Notes: generated from the sequence alone by a model not told the origin. DNA of 64,000 nt from Nocardia sp. BMG51109 (GCF_000526215.1 NZ_JAFQ01000003.1:124001-188000); one strand, 5' to 3'; shown: positions 1 through 8,642, counted from the stretch's first letter. Numbers and translations: made by a program.

Positions 1-714
1 GGCGACCTCGCGCAACGTGCCGACGCCGAGTGCGGCGGCGGCCCGCTCGCATTCGCCGCGGCGTCCGGCGTAGCCGCCGTCGGACAGCTGATGCGGTGTA
101 TTGGTATCGACCACCAGCAGCTCCAGCCCGGTCGCGGTGAGATCGAAAGGCACCTGGGCGTGCTCGCCCTTGCCGAAGTCGAGGAACAGCGCGTGCCCGG
201 CCGTGCACAGTACCGCCGCCGACTGGTCCAGGGTGCCGGTCGCCGCGCCGACGTAGGAGTTCTCCGCGGCGCGGCCGATGTCGACCAGTTCGGCATCGGT
301 CACCGGCAGTGCGAACAGGTCACGCAGCGCGATGGCCACCGAGCATTCCACGGCGGCCGAGGAGGACAGTCCGGCGCCGACCGGCACCGCACCGTCCAGT
401 TCCAGTACCGCGCCGGGGATCTCGTATCCGCGCCGGACGTATTCGTGGACGACGCCGAGCGGATAGCGTGCCCAGCCCGCGGTCCGGGACTCGGCGAGCC
501 CGGCGATCGATTCGCGCACCGTGGTGTCCGGGTGCTGGCGGGAGGTCACCTGCACCAGTCCGTCCGTCGTCGCCCGCGCGGCGCAGGTGACGGTCTGCGG
601 CAGCGCGATCGGCAAGGCGTAACCGGCGTTGTAGTCGGTGTGCTCGCCGATGATGTTCACCCGGCCGGGTGCGGCCCAGGTGCCGTGGCGCACCGGCGAT
701 TCGCCCGCGCTCAT
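1..714 (-). CDS. galK: Galactokinase, 3' end outside the window
   Basis: ATP-dependent phosphorylation of galactose to galactose-1-phosphate, the first step of the Leloir pathway in the cytoplasm. Reading leftward from ATG at 714, the protein starts MSAGESPVRHGTWAAPGRVN and then shows the galactokinase signature GRVNIIGEHTDYN (residues about 17-29) and the GHMP-kinase ATP loop GAGLSSSAA (about residue 100). The C-terminal part lies beyond base 1. The start codon overlaps the galT stop as ATGA, so the two genes are translationally coupled in one operon with galT first. The N-terminal assignment is firm; completeness cannot be judged. Confidence 0.93.
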   Translation of the reverse strand, partial: MSAGESPVRHGTWAAPGRVNIIGEHTDYNAGYALPIALPQTVTCAARATTDGLVQVTSRQHPDTTVRESIAGLAESRTAGWARYPLGVVHEYVRRGYEIPGAVLELDGAVPVGAGLSSSAAVECSVAIALRDLFALPVTDAELVDIGRAAENSYVGAATGTLDQSAAVLCTAGHALFLDFGKGEHAQVPFDLTATGLELLVVDTNTPHQLSDGGYAGRRGECERAAAALGVGTLREVA

Positions 715-1850
715 CGGACCTCCCGCAGTTCGGCCGCCACCGTCTCCGGCGTGGTGTCGCTGATGAAGACGTTCATCCCGGACTCCGAGCCGGCCAGATA
801 CTTGAGTTTCCCGGGCGCGCGGCGGATCGAGAACAGTTGCAGGTGCAGCCACCAGTCATCGCGCGGCACACCGGAGTTCGGGGTCGGCGCCTGATTCCAG
901 GACGCGATGTAGGGCATCGGGTCGTCGAAGCGGTGGGCGAACCGCCGCAGCACATCGAGGTACAGCGCGACGAAACCGTCGCGCTGCGCGCCGTCGAGGT
1001 CCGGGATGTCGGCGACGCGCCGGTTCGGGTACAGCTGCACCTCGTAGGGCCAGCGGGCGAACGGCGGCACGAATGCGGTCCACTCCTCGTTGGCGGCGAC
1101 CACGCGCAGCCCGGCCGTGCGCTCCGCGGCCAGCAGATCACCGAACAGATTGCCGCCGTGTGAGTTCCGGTATCGCGCCACATTCTCCGCGATCCTGGCC
1201 ACTCGGGGGGTGACGAACGGGTAGGCGTAGATCTGCCCGTGCGGATGCGAGAGCGTCACGCCGATCTCCTCGCCGTGATTCTCGAAGCAGTACACCTGCC
1301 CGACGCCGTCGAGCGCGGCGAGTTCGGCGCTGCGATGTGCCCACACGTCCAGCACCAGCCGCGCCCGTTGCGGATCGAGCCGTGCGAACGACGAATCGTG
1401 AACGCTGGTGAAGCACACCACTTCACAGCGGCCGTACCCGTCGCGCAGCGGCGTCTCCGGCGAACCCTCCACCGTCGCGGGAAAATCCGCATGATCGGTG
1501 GACAGCGACGGGAAGCGGTTCTCGAAAACCGCCACCTGATAATCGGATTCGGGGATCTCGGTGGCGCGATCCGGCGTGGACGGGCACAGCGGGCACAGAT
1601 CGGCGGGCGGGAGGAAGGTGCGGGTCTGCCGGTGCGAGGCGATCACCACCCACTCGCCCAGCAGCGGATCGAAGCGGCGCTGCGAATGGGTGCGGGTCTG
1701 CGGCAGGTCCCGGGTGTCGGTCGCGGTGCGTGGCACCCCCGAGTCTGCCGTGCGTGGCACCCCCGGGTCGGCCGTGCGTGGCACCCCCGGGTCGGCGTCG
1801 AAGTACAGAATCTCCCGGCCGTCGGCCAGCCGGTGGCGGGTGGTGATCAC
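711..1850 (-). CDS. galT: Galactose-1-phosphate uridylyltransferase
   Basis: Leloir-pathway enzyme exchanging UMP between UDP-glucose and galactose-1-phosphate. The 379-residue product contains the catalytic His-Pro-His motif in SHPHGQIYAYPF and the RLADGREILYFD N-terminus typical of actinobacterial GalT. The only start in frame is GTG at 1850, which lacks a good ribosome-binding site of its own; a strong GGAGG serves an out-of-frame ATG at 1903 whose 18-codon ORF ends in a TGA overlapping this GTG. Residues about 19-42 are three copies of an 8-residue repeat (D-P/S-GVPRTA) encoded by 24-bp tandem DNA repeats, absent from the family as I remember it. galK follows with an ATGA overlap. Confidence 0.92.
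   Translation of the reverse strand: MITTRHRLADGREILYFDADPGVPRTADPGVPRTADSGVPRTATDTRDLPQTRTHSQRRFDPLLGEWVVIASHRQTRTFLPPADLCPLCPSTPDRATEIPESDYQVAVFENRFPSLSTDHADFPATVEGSPETPLRDGYGRCEVVCFTSVHDSSFARLDPQRARLVLDVWAHRSAELAALDGVGQVYCFENHGEEIGVTLSHPHGQIYAYPFVTPRVARIAENVARYRNSHGGNLFGDLLAAERTAGLRVVAANEEWTAFVPPFARWPYEVQLYPNRRVADIPDLDGAQRDGFVALYLDVLRRFAHRFDDPMPYIASWNQAPTPNSGVPRDDWWLHLQLFSIRRAPGKLKYLAGSESGMNVFISDTTPETVAAELREVR
1726..1797. repeat. 24-bp tandem repeat inside galT (3 copies)
   Basis: Three head-to-tail copies of a 24-bp unit beginning GTGCGTGGCACCCCCG; the first copy has two substitutions. The unit length is a multiple of three, so galT stays open and gains 8 residues per copy near its N-terminus. 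Confidence 0.9.
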
Positions 1851-1903
1851 CGCGCCGCCCGGCGCGGGATCCGGACGGTGCGGCCGGGTGGCAGCAATGC
1901 CAT
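1847..1903 (-). CDS. Possible 18-codon leader peptide of galT
   Basis: ATG at 1903 is preceded at good spacing by GGAGG (about 1909-1913), the best ribosome-binding site in the gal operon. It opens a short frame, MALLPPGRTVRIPRRAAR, whose TGA overlaps the galT GTG as GTGA. This fits a leader that couples ribosomes onto galT. The alternative is a 1- or 2-base indel that separated the original galT start from its body, because the peptide has no recognised function. Only the sequence arrangement is certain. Confidence 0.45.
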   Translation of the reverse strand: MALLPPGRTVRIPRRAAR

Positions 1904-2068
1904 GACAACCTCCGATGGATGCGCGACAGACTCAGCCGGACAGTACACCGAACCATTGTGAGCGCTCACATCGGGTGCTGCAAAGACCGCGGCGGCGAGC
2001 GCCGCGTCCGCACGGCGCGGGCGGTACCGCCGCCGCGGCGCGGTCGGTATCCGCTTACCGCCGGGCGG

Positions 2069-2488
2069 TCAGAATTCGCTGCCGAACGACCCGCCGGGAC
2101 CGTAGGAACCGGTCGGCGGCGGCGCGGGCACCATCACCCAGGGCCCGCAATTGACGCTGGTGAACGCGACCTCGCCGGGCTTGATCAGCGTTCGCACCGG
2201 GGTGACATGGGTGACTTCGGCCGCGATGACGGACTGGTTCACGTCCTCGCCGGGACCGGGTATCTTCCGCAGTCGTTGCCACTGGCAGGCATGGTCCGGG
2301 TCGGAGCTGCCGGGCGCCTGATAGATGCCGGGCAGGATGTCGACACCCACCCGGTACAGCCCGTCGCCGGGCATGCTCGTCGCCGGCTCGGCGGCGGCGG
2401 TTCCGGATCCGAGCACGGTCACCGCGGAGGCCAAGGCTCCCGCGATCGCAAACGTGCGTCCACGCACGACGTTCCTCCTCGAACTCAT
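2069..2488 (-). CDS. Exported protein of unknown function
   Basis: A 139-residue protein starting MSSRRNVVRGRTFAIAGALA with a Sec-type signal peptide: Arg-rich n-region, hydrophobic core to about residue 27 and a probable cleavage after GTAAA. The mature part begins EPATSMPGDGLYRVGVDILP and has two cysteines (in HACQWQRL and VNCGPW) that could form a disulfide. The G-Y-VG-DI-PG-Y pattern occurs in small secreted actinobacterial proteins, but I know no function. ATG at 2488 was chosen over an upstream in-frame start because the signal peptide begins there and a GGAGGA lies about 7 bases upstream. The C-terminus is Pro/Gly-rich. Divergent from the sigma-factor gene. Confidence 0.75.
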   Translation of the reverse strand: MSSRRNVVRGRTFAIAGALASAVTVLGSGTAAAEPATSMPGDGLYRVGVDILPGIYQAPGSSDPDHACQWQRLRKIPGPGEDVNQSVIAAEVTHVTPVRTLIKPGEVAFTSVNCGPWVMVPAPPPTGSYGPGGSFGSEF

Positions 2489-2744
2489 ATACGGCCGCCG
2501 ATCGGTCCGACGGCCGCCGGAAGCATCCGCGGTTTCCCGCGGCTTCCGGGGGTCCGGTCTATCAGAGTCGACCGGACCGATTGGCCCGATCGGCGATATT
2601 CGGGGACAAACCACAATCCGTTCGGCCGGGCCCCTGTAACTATGGGGTGGACAGCCGGGCGCCGCTACATCTCAGCAGCGCAAGTCGCGGAAATCGGTGT
2701 GCCCGAGGCGATGCCTTCCGGCGAGTTCTCGCGATATTCCTGGC

Positions 2745-3314
2745 ATGAGTGGTCCCCGGTCCGTTCCCCGATACAGCGACACCGCCTGCGGCCGGCGGTG
2801 CGCGCGACTGTGCACCGATGCCGGGCTCGCCACCGTGCTCGCCACCGACCAGGGGTTACTGCACTGGCGCGCGATGCGCCGGCTCGGCGATCCCGGCCTC
2901 GCCGAGCACGCGGTGCAGGAGACGCTGCTGCGGGCCTGGCGCAGCTGCGCCACCTACGACCCGGACAAGGGCAGCGTGCGCACCTGGCTGCTGTCGATCG
3001 AGCGCAACGTGCTCATCGATATCGGCCGCATGCGCGCCGTGCGCCCGGCCGAGACCAGCTGGGACGACGTCGAGGAGGCCGCCGACCTGCGCCGGTCGCG
3101 ACCGGACTTCGCCGACGACCTGGCCGACGGGCTACTGGTCACCGAGTTGCTCGCGCGGCTGCCCGACTCTCAGCGACACGCCGTGGTTCAGGTGATTTTG
3201 TGCGATCGCGCTTACCGTGATGTTGCTGAAGATCTCGGCGTGCCCGTCGGAACCGTGAAGACACGCGTGCATTATGCGCTCCGGTCACTGCGTCAGCTGC
3301 CGATCGGGGCGTGA
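2745..3314 (+). CDS. ECF-type RNA polymerase sigma factor
   Basis: A 189-residue sigma factor of the extracytoplasmic-function group. Region 2 is visible as AEHAVQETLLRAWRS followed by KGSVRTWLLSIERNVLID, and region 4 as YRDVAEDLGVPVGTVKTRVH, the -35-recognising helix-turn-helix. The N-terminus has an unusual small Cys cluster (CGRRCARLC, residues about 15-23). No anti-sigma or zinc anti-sigma gene is adjacent; the next gene encodes a secreted cell-wall amidase. ATG at 2745 was chosen over upstream in-frame codons because homology to the family begins soon after it. Target promoters are unknown. Confidence 0.88.
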   Translation: MSGPRSVPRYSDTACGRRCARLCTDAGLATVLATDQGLLHWRAMRRLGDPGLAEHAVQETLLRAWRSCATYDPDKGSVRTWLLSIERNVLIDIGRMRAVRPAETSWDDVEEAADLRRSRPDFADDLADGLLVTELLARLPDSQRHAVVQVILCDRAYRDVAEDLGVPVGTVKTRVHYALRSLRQLPIGA

Positions 3315-3426
3315 CGGGAGGGAGTAACGGTTCGGTAACTGTGCTTGCGTGCTGGGGCCTGCGTTGCCAGAGTGAACCACTGGGTTTGGTGTTACTAGTG
3401 GGAAGGGAGGGGCGCCCCACCGCCGG

Positions 3427-5115
3427 GTGCGCCGTCCGCGCATGAAGCCAAGCATCGTCAAGGCCGGTCTCTGCCTAGCCGTCACGGCCGCGGCCCTCGC
3501 ACCATCCGCCGGGTTCCACCCGGCTGTCGTCACCGCCGCTCCGCCGGAGCCGGACATGTCGTCGAAGCTCGTCGGCAAGACGGTGTTCCTGGATCCGGGG
3601 CATCAGGGCGGCGACCACGCCGAAGACGTCGCGCGCCCCGTGAGCGACGGCCGCGGCGGCACCAAGGAGTGCCAGACGACGGGCATGACCACCGTCAACG
3701 GCGTGCCCGAGCACACCATCACATGGAACGTGTCGCAGCTGGTCAAGCAGTCGCTGGAGGCGATGGGCGCCCGTGTCGTGCTCAGCCGCCAGGACGACGC
3801 CGGCTGGGGCGGCTGCGTCGACGAGCGTGCCGCCGCGGCCAACCGGTCCGGCGCCGATGTCGCGGTCAGCATCCACGCCGACGGCGCGCCCGCACACGAA
3901 CGCGGCTTCCATCTGATCGTGCCGCAGCTGCCGATCCCGGATGCCAAAGCGGACCAGGCGCAATCGGGTCCGGGCCTGGCCGCGACCAAGGTGGTGCGCG
4001 ACGCGTATCTGCAGGCCGGCTTCCCCGCGGCCACCTACGCCGGAGCGGTCGACGGGCTACAGACCCGGCACGACATCGCCGGGCCCGCGCTGACCCAGGT
4101 GCCGGACGTGTTCCTGGAGATGGGCAACGGCGCCAACGCCGAGGACGCCGCGCTCCTGGAATCCCAGGACGGCCAGCTGCGGCACGCGGTCGCGATCGCC
4201 ACCGGGGTGGCCGGATATCTGCTCGGTCTCGGTGGCGCGCCGACGGCGTCGGGTTCGGCCGACGGTCGCGCGGCGGAGCAGACCGCACCCGGGCAGCCGG
4301 ATTCCGTTCCGGGGCAGCCGGGTTCGGCGCCGGGTGGTGCGGCCGAGGCGCCCCGGGCGGGCACCTCGGCGCAGCCGGCGCCGGGCGCGCAGACCTCCGG
4401 TGCTCCGGGCGCGAACGCGCAGGCTCCCGCGACGGGCGGCGGAACCCGGGCGACACCGGATCAGGCCGCGCCCGGTGCGGTGCCCGGCGCGTCCGCCCCG
4501 AGCGCTCCCGGTGCGTACACCACGCCGGGTGGCGCAGCAACCGCGCCGCAGCCGGGGACGTCCGGTGCGGGCGCACCCGACGGGTACACGACGCCGAGCG
4601 GCAGCACGCCTGGAACCGGACAGCCGTCGCTGGGTTCACCCGATGCGTACTCGACACCGGGTGCCGCGGCGCCCGCTCCCGGGACCACGCCGGGCGCACC
4701 CAACGCCTACTCGACTCCCGACGCGTACACGCCGGGGCCGCCGAGCGGCGCGGCGCCGGGCACCACCCAGCAGCCGGGTGCCGCCCAGCCGCCGGGCTCG
4801 GCTCCGTCCACCGATGGCCAGGCGCAGCAGGGCACCGGACCCGAGTCGGCCGCCAGCTCGCTGGTCACCACCGCGATGAAACTGCTCGCCCCGCTGGCCG
4901 AATCGCTGGGGCTGGAGGATGCGGCGGTGAACTCCCAGCTGATCAACCTGGCCTATACCCTCGCCGCCACCCTGCTGAATCCGGGTTCCGCGGAGAACTT
5001 CCTGGGGGCACGGAACGATCCGGGAACGACGCAGAACAATCCGGGAACGCAGGGCACCCCCGGTGCGCAGAACAGCCTGGGCGCGCAGCGCGCTCCCGGG
5101 ACCTCGACCAGGTAA
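3427..5115 (+). CDS. Secreted N-acetylmuramoyl-L-alanine amidase with Pro/Gly/Thr-rich tail
   Basis: Zinc amidase (Amidase_3 family, like M. tuberculosis Rv3717) that cleaves the stem peptide from peptidoglycan outside the membrane. A signal peptide occupies residues about 6-38. Catalytic-domain motifs include FLDPGHQGG (zinc His), the VPEHTITWNV glutamate region, SIHADG and FLEMGN. After about residue 280 comes roughly 200 residues of low-complexity Ala/Pro/Gly/Thr sequence with recurring DAYSTPG/AYTTPGG units, then a short ordered segment and another low-complexity end. GTG 3427 fits the GGGAGGGG upstream better; ATG 3442 is an alternative that still keeps the signal peptide. The tail may span or bind the cell wall. 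Confidence 0.88.
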   Translation: MRRPRMKPSIVKAGLCLAVTAAALAPSAGFHPAVVTAAPPEPDMSSKLVGKTVFLDPGHQGGDHAEDVARPVSDGRGGTKECQTTGMTTVNGVPEHTITWNVSQLVKQSLEAMGARVVLSRQDDAGWGGCVDERAAAANRSGADVAVSIHADGAPAHERGFHLIVPQLPIPDAKADQAQSGPGLAATKVVRDAYLQAGFPAATYAGAVDGLQTRHDIAGPALTQVPDVFLEMGNGANAEDAALLESQDGQLRHAVAIATGVAGYLLGLGGAPTASGSADGRAAEQTAPGQPDSVPGQPGSAPGGAAEAPRAGTSAQPAPGAQTSGAPGANAQAPATGGGTRATPDQAAPGAVPGASAPSAPGAYTTPGGAATAPQPGTSGAGAPDGYTTPSGSTPGTGQPSLGSPDAYSTPGAAAPAPGTTPGAPNAYSTPDAYTPGPPSGAAPGTTQQPGAAQPPGSAPSTDGQAQQGTGPESAASSLVTTAMKLLAPLAESLGLEDAAVNSQLINLAYTLAATLLNPGSAENFLGARNDPGTTQNNPGTQGTPGAQNSLGAQRAPGTSTR

Positions 5116-5130
5116 CGCGGTCACCACCGA

Positions 5131-5168
5131 CGCCCGCACCTCTCCCTCCGGAGTGGGTGCGGGCGTTT
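5131..5168 (+). terminator. Hairpin terminator after the amidase gene
   Basis: A 10-bp perfect stem, CGCCCGCACC paired with GGTGCGGGCG (5131-5140 and 5156-5165), followed by TTTCGG. It lies 15 bases after the amidase stop codon. Confidence 0.75.
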
Positions 5169-5551
5169 CGGTGTCGGCTCACGGACCGGGCGCGGCTGGT
5201 GTGCGCCGGTTCCACGTCCACCCGTCCACCTGTCCGTCCGGACGCTGGCCCACTCTCGCCCGTGTCCTCGCGCCCTTTTCTCGGAAGGGGAGGGGTTCGA
5301 ATCCGGGATTGCTCGCCGGATGAGCAGGGGGCGACCGAGAGCGCCGACATGCTCGTCCTGTCTCTGGTCGGGGGTCCGCGTCGACGCGCCCGGATTCCTC
5401 GGGACCGGCTACGCACCGGCGGACTCGTCTCGGCCGTGCTCGACAGGGTGCGATCGGGACGAGGGGCCGCACCGCGCGCCGGATGAGTCCGGGCGCATTC
5501 GGGGCCGACCATGGCCCGGTCGTGCCGGATCCGATCGCTAGGATTGCCGGA
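5169..5551. other. Intergenic region before the CobW-type gene
   Basis: No convincing gene. A TAGGAT hexamer at 5539-5544 lies 7 nt before the ATG at 5552 and looks like the -10 of a leaderless transcript. A GGTTCGAATCC at about 5293 resembles a tRNA T-arm but has no pairing stem or tRNA body. Confidence 0.5.
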
Positions 5552-6712
5552 ATGCGTGCGGAGGAACTGGGGCAGGTGGATCGGCGCATACCCGTGCTGA
5601 TCGTGGCCGGATATCTGGGGGCGGGGAAGACGACGCTGCTGAACCACCTGTTGCGGCAGCGCGAGGCGCGGATCGGCGTGGTGGTCAACGACTTCGGTGC
5701 TGTCAATATCGACGCGATGCTGGTCGCCGGGCAGGTCGATGCCATGGTGTCGCTCGGCAACGGGTGCGTGTGCTGCGCGGTCGACGTCACCGAACTCGAC
5801 GAGCTGTTCGCCCGGCTGGCCGAGCCGCGCAACCGGATCGACGTCATCGTGGTCGAGGCCAGCGGGCTGGCCGAGCCGCGGAACCTGATCCGCATGGTGG
5901 TCGGCAGCGACAATCCGCGCATCCGGTACGGCGGGCTCGTCGAGGTCGTCGACGCGGAACATTTCGGCGACAGCCGCGCCCGCCATCCGGAGCTGGCCAC
6001 GCATCTGCGGCTGGCCGATCTGGTGGTGCTGAACAAGGCCGACCGCGTGCCCGCCGACCGGTTGTCCGGGCTGCGGCGGGAGATCGGCGAACTGGTGGGC
6101 GCGGTGCCGGTGTACGCCACCACCCGTGGCCGCATCGATCCGCACCTGCTGTTCGATCCGCCGCGCGCGGGGGCGGCGCCGGTGGCCGAACAGCTCAGCT
6201 TCGACGAGCTGCTGGCCGACGACCACGACCACGACGACGATCACGGCCACGATGATCACGGCCATGGCGCGCACCATCACCTGCACGACGACTACGACAG
6301 CGTATCCTTCGTCAGCACAACCGATCTCGACCCGCGCCGTCTGGTCGGCTTCCTCGAGGACCCGCCGCCCGGCCTGTTCCGTGCCAAGGGCTGCACCGCA
6401 TTCGGCGTCCGCGACGAGCGCCGCAAATTCGTCCTGCACGTCGTCGGCCGTCACGTGACCTTCGAGCCGACGGCCTGGGAGCGCGGCGAGCCCCGCGAAA
6501 CCCGCCTGGTCCTCATCGGTTCCGGCCTGGACCCCGACACGGTGACCACCCGCCTCCACGGCACGATCCACACCGCATCGGACCCCCTCGACGACCGGGC
6601 CATGCTCCCGGTCTGGCGCTATGTCCCCCACGACACCACCGCGGCGAGCTGTGTCGAGAGCCTCGAAGAACCTTGGGAGACAGCGGATCTCGGCCTACCC
6701 GAGGATCAGTAG
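5552..6712 (+). CDS. CobW/ZNG1-family GTPase metallochaperone
   Basis: A 386-residue G3E-family GTPase thought to deliver metal ions, often zinc, to client proteins. Walker A is GYLGAGKTTLLN (residues about 22-33), followed by the metal-binding GCVCCAV motif (CxCC), EASGLAEP and the NKAD guanine-specificity motif. A very acidic His-rich loop at about residues 222-248 (repeated DHDHDDDHGHDDHGHG pattern) is a probable metal-storage or sensing arm, and the CobW C-terminal domain follows. ATG 5552 was chosen because a -10-like TAGGAT sits 7 nt upstream (leaderless) and the fold begins directly. No Zur box was seen upstream. Convergent with moaE. Confidence 0.88.
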   Translation: MRAEELGQVDRRIPVLIVAGYLGAGKTTLLNHLLRQREARIGVVVNDFGAVNIDAMLVAGQVDAMVSLGNGCVCCAVDVTELDELFARLAEPRNRIDVIVVEASGLAEPRNLIRMVVGSDNPRIRYGGLVEVVDAEHFGDSRARHPELATHLRLADLVVLNKADRVPADRLSGLRREIGELVGAVPVYATTRGRIDPHLLFDPPRAGAAPVAEQLSFDELLADDHDHDDDHGHDDHGHGAHHHLHDDYDSVSFVSTTDLDPRRLVGFLEDPPPGLFRAKGCTAFGVRDERRKFVLHVVGRHVTFEPTAWERGEPRETRLVLIGSGLDPDTVTTRLHGTIHTASDPLDDRAMLPVWRYVPHDTTAASCVESLEEPWETADLGLPEDQ

Positions 6713-6820
6713 TCCGGTCGACGTGGCAGTGGCGCGCTTATCGGCATGACCGACGAGACCCCCGCCGACTGCCGGACCGCCTTCCGGTCGGCCGAATACG
6801 GGAGGTATGACCGGTCGGCG

Positions 6821-7246
6821 TCAGCCGCAGGCGTTGACCCATTCGGACATGCCGTCGGCGAACAGCTGGCGCTTCCAGATCGGGACCTCGTGTTTGATGC
6901 GGTCCACCAGTTCGGCGCAGGCGCCGAATGCCTCGGCCCGGTGCGGGGCGGCGACCGCGACGGCGATGGCCAGATCACCGATGGTCAGCGGGCCGACGCG
7001 GTGCACCGCGGCCACCGGCAGGCCCGAACTCTCCGAGATCTCGGCGCAGGCGCGGTGCAGGAACGTCTCGGCCTGGGGGTGCGCGGAATACTCGAGTGCC
7101 GAAACCGCTTGGCCGCCATCGTGATTGCGCACCTTGCCGGTGAACACCACCACGGCGCCGTGTTCGGGGCCGGTCACCGCCCGCTCCACCTCGGCCGGAT
7201 CCAGCGGCCGGTCGCTGATCCCGGTGAGCCGCACGTTCTCAGTCAT
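6821..7246 (-). CDS. moaE: Molybdopterin synthase catalytic subunit MoaE
   Basis: Large subunit of molybdopterin synthase; with thiocarboxylated MoaD it converts precursor Z (cPMP) to molybdopterin. The 141-residue length matches the family. Visible signatures are GAVVVFTGKVRNHDGG, LEYSAHPQAE, HRVGPLTIGDLAIAVAVAAPHR and the catalytic-lysine region IKHEVPIWKRQ. The start overlaps the end of the upstream moaC-moaB fusion by 8 bp, so moeA, moaCB and moaE form one coupled minus-strand operon. MoaD is encoded separately on the plus strand, 4 kb away next to moaA. Confidence 0.95.
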   Translation of the reverse strand: MTENVRLTGISDRPLDPAEVERAVTGPEHGAVVVFTGKVRNHDGGQAVSALEYSAHPQAETFLHRACAEISESSGLPVAAVHRVGPLTIGDLAIAVAVAAPHRAEAFGACAELVDRIKHEVPIWKRQLFADGMSEWVNACG

Positions 7247-8642
7247 GGCTGCCTCCTCCGGCCACCTGGGCCAGCAGATGATCCAGCAGCGGCTCCAGTA
7301 CGCCGATGCCGTCGCGCACCCCGCCCGAGGAGCCGGGCAGGTTCACCACCACCGAGCGTCCCACCTGGCCCGCGACACCGCGGCTCAGCGCGGCCAGCGG
7401 GAAGGCCGCCGTGCCCGCCTGCCGGATCGCCTCGGCCACGCCGGGCAGCTCGCGATCCAGGACGGCGAGGGTCGCCTCGGGCGTCGCGTCGGTGGGAGAG
7501 GCGCCCGTGCCGCCGGTGGTGATCACCAGCCCGGGCGCACCCGACAGCGCATCCGCGAGCCCGGCCGCGATATCGGCGTCCGCGTAGATCAGCGGCCCCC
7601 TGACCGAAAACCCCTTCCCGGCAAGCCAATCCACCAGTACCGGCCCGGTCTTGTCCACCCGTGTCCCGGCCGCCACACCCGTGGACGCCACCACCACCGC
7701 GGCCGTCCGAGTCCCCTCGGGTGCGGCATTCCCGGCGGCGGCCGATGTCTGCCGGTCGGACGGCTGCCGGCCACCGTGCGTGTGCTCGTGCGCCGCGCGG
7801 GTGCCGGATGCCGGTTCGGGCGTCGTCTCCCGGCCGCCGTCGGCCGGCGGTGCAGGCCGAACCGGCTGTGCGGTAACAGCCTTCGCGCGGTCGGCGTGCG
7901 AATGGCCCGCTTCGCTCGCCGGGGAACTCCGATGGTCGGCGGTCTCGGGCCGTGCCGGTGGGACCGATTGCGCGGGCGCGGAAGGTGCTCCACGGTCGGG
8001 TGCCGTCTCGTCCGGTGAACTTCGGTGGTCCGGGACCGTGCCGGGTGCCGTGTCCGGGTGCGCGGGAGCGGTGGTGTGGTGTGCCTGTGCAGCGGCCGCG
8101 GTCTCGTCCGAGGCGGTATCGGGGGCGATCCGGGCTCGGTCCCAATGCCCGCGTTTGCCGCCGTCCTTGGTCAGCAGGCGCACTCCGGTGAGGACCGCGG
8201 CGGGGTCGACGGCCTTGACCATGTCGTGCAGGGTCAGGCCGGCGACGGCGACGGCGGTGAGTGCCTCCATCTCGACTCCGGTGGGGCCCTTGGTCTTCGC
8301 GGTCGCCTCGATCGTGATCGCGTCGGCGGCGAAGCCGAAGTGCACGTCGACCGACGACAGCGCCAGCTGATGGCACAGCGGGATCAGCTCGGAGGTCTTC
8401 TTCGCCCCCGAGATGCCGGCGATCCGCGCGGTCGCCAGCACGTCGGCCTTCGGCATGTCGTCGGCCTGCACCAGCCGCACCACCTCGGCGGTGGTGTGCA
8501 GGGCACCGGCGGCGACCGCGACCCGGGCGGTGTCGGACTTGGCGCTGACATCGACCATCCGGGCGCGGCCCTCGGAGTCCAGGTGCGACAGTGCCGGGTC
8601 CCCGTGCGACAGTGCCGGGTCGGCGGGAGACTGCTCGCTCAT
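7239..8642 (-). CDS. MoaC-MoaB fusion, molybdenum cofactor synthesis
   Basis: A 467-residue two-domain protein. The N-terminal MoaC domain (residues about 25-165; MVDVSAKSDTARVA, KKTSELIPLCHQLAL, GVEMEALTAVAVAGLTLHDM) completes cPMP formation with MoaA. The C-terminal MoaB/Mog domain (about 312-467; ITTGGTGASPTDATPEA, LSRGVAGQVGRSVVVNLPGS) adenylylates molybdopterin. Between them is a Pro/Ala/Thr/His-rich linker of about 145 residues, clearly disordered. MoaC-MoaB fusions are known in actinobacteria. The N-terminus has a duplicated 7-residue unit (DPALSHG) encoded by a 21-bp repeat. It overlaps moeA by 4 bp (ATGA) and moaE by 8 bp. Confidence 0.92.
   Translation of the reverse strand: MSEQSPADPALSHGDPALSHLDSEGRARMVDVSAKSDTARVAVAAGALHTTAEVVRLVQADDMPKADVLATARIAGISGAKKTSELIPLCHQLALSSVDVHFGFAADAITIEATAKTKGPTGVEMEALTAVAVAGLTLHDMVKAVDPAAVLTGVRLLTKDGGKRGHWDRARIAPDTASDETAAAAQAHHTTAPAHPDTAPGTVPDHRSSPDETAPDRGAPSAPAQSVPPARPETADHRSSPASEAGHSHADRAKAVTAQPVRPAPPADGGRETTPEPASGTRAAHEHTHGGRQPSDRQTSAAAGNAAPEGTRTAAVVVASTGVAAGTRVDKTGPVLVDWLAGKGFSVRGPLIYADADIAAGLADALSGAPGLVITTGGTGASPTDATPEATLAVLDRELPGVAEAIRQAGTAAFPLAALSRGVAGQVGRSVVVNLPGSSGGVRDGIGVLEPLLDHLLAQVAGGGSHD

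Noticed and set aside
5287..5312. GGTTCGAATCC resembling a tRNA T-arm
   Set aside because: The flanking bases do not form the T-stem and no acceptor, D or anticodon arm lies within 75 nt on either strand.
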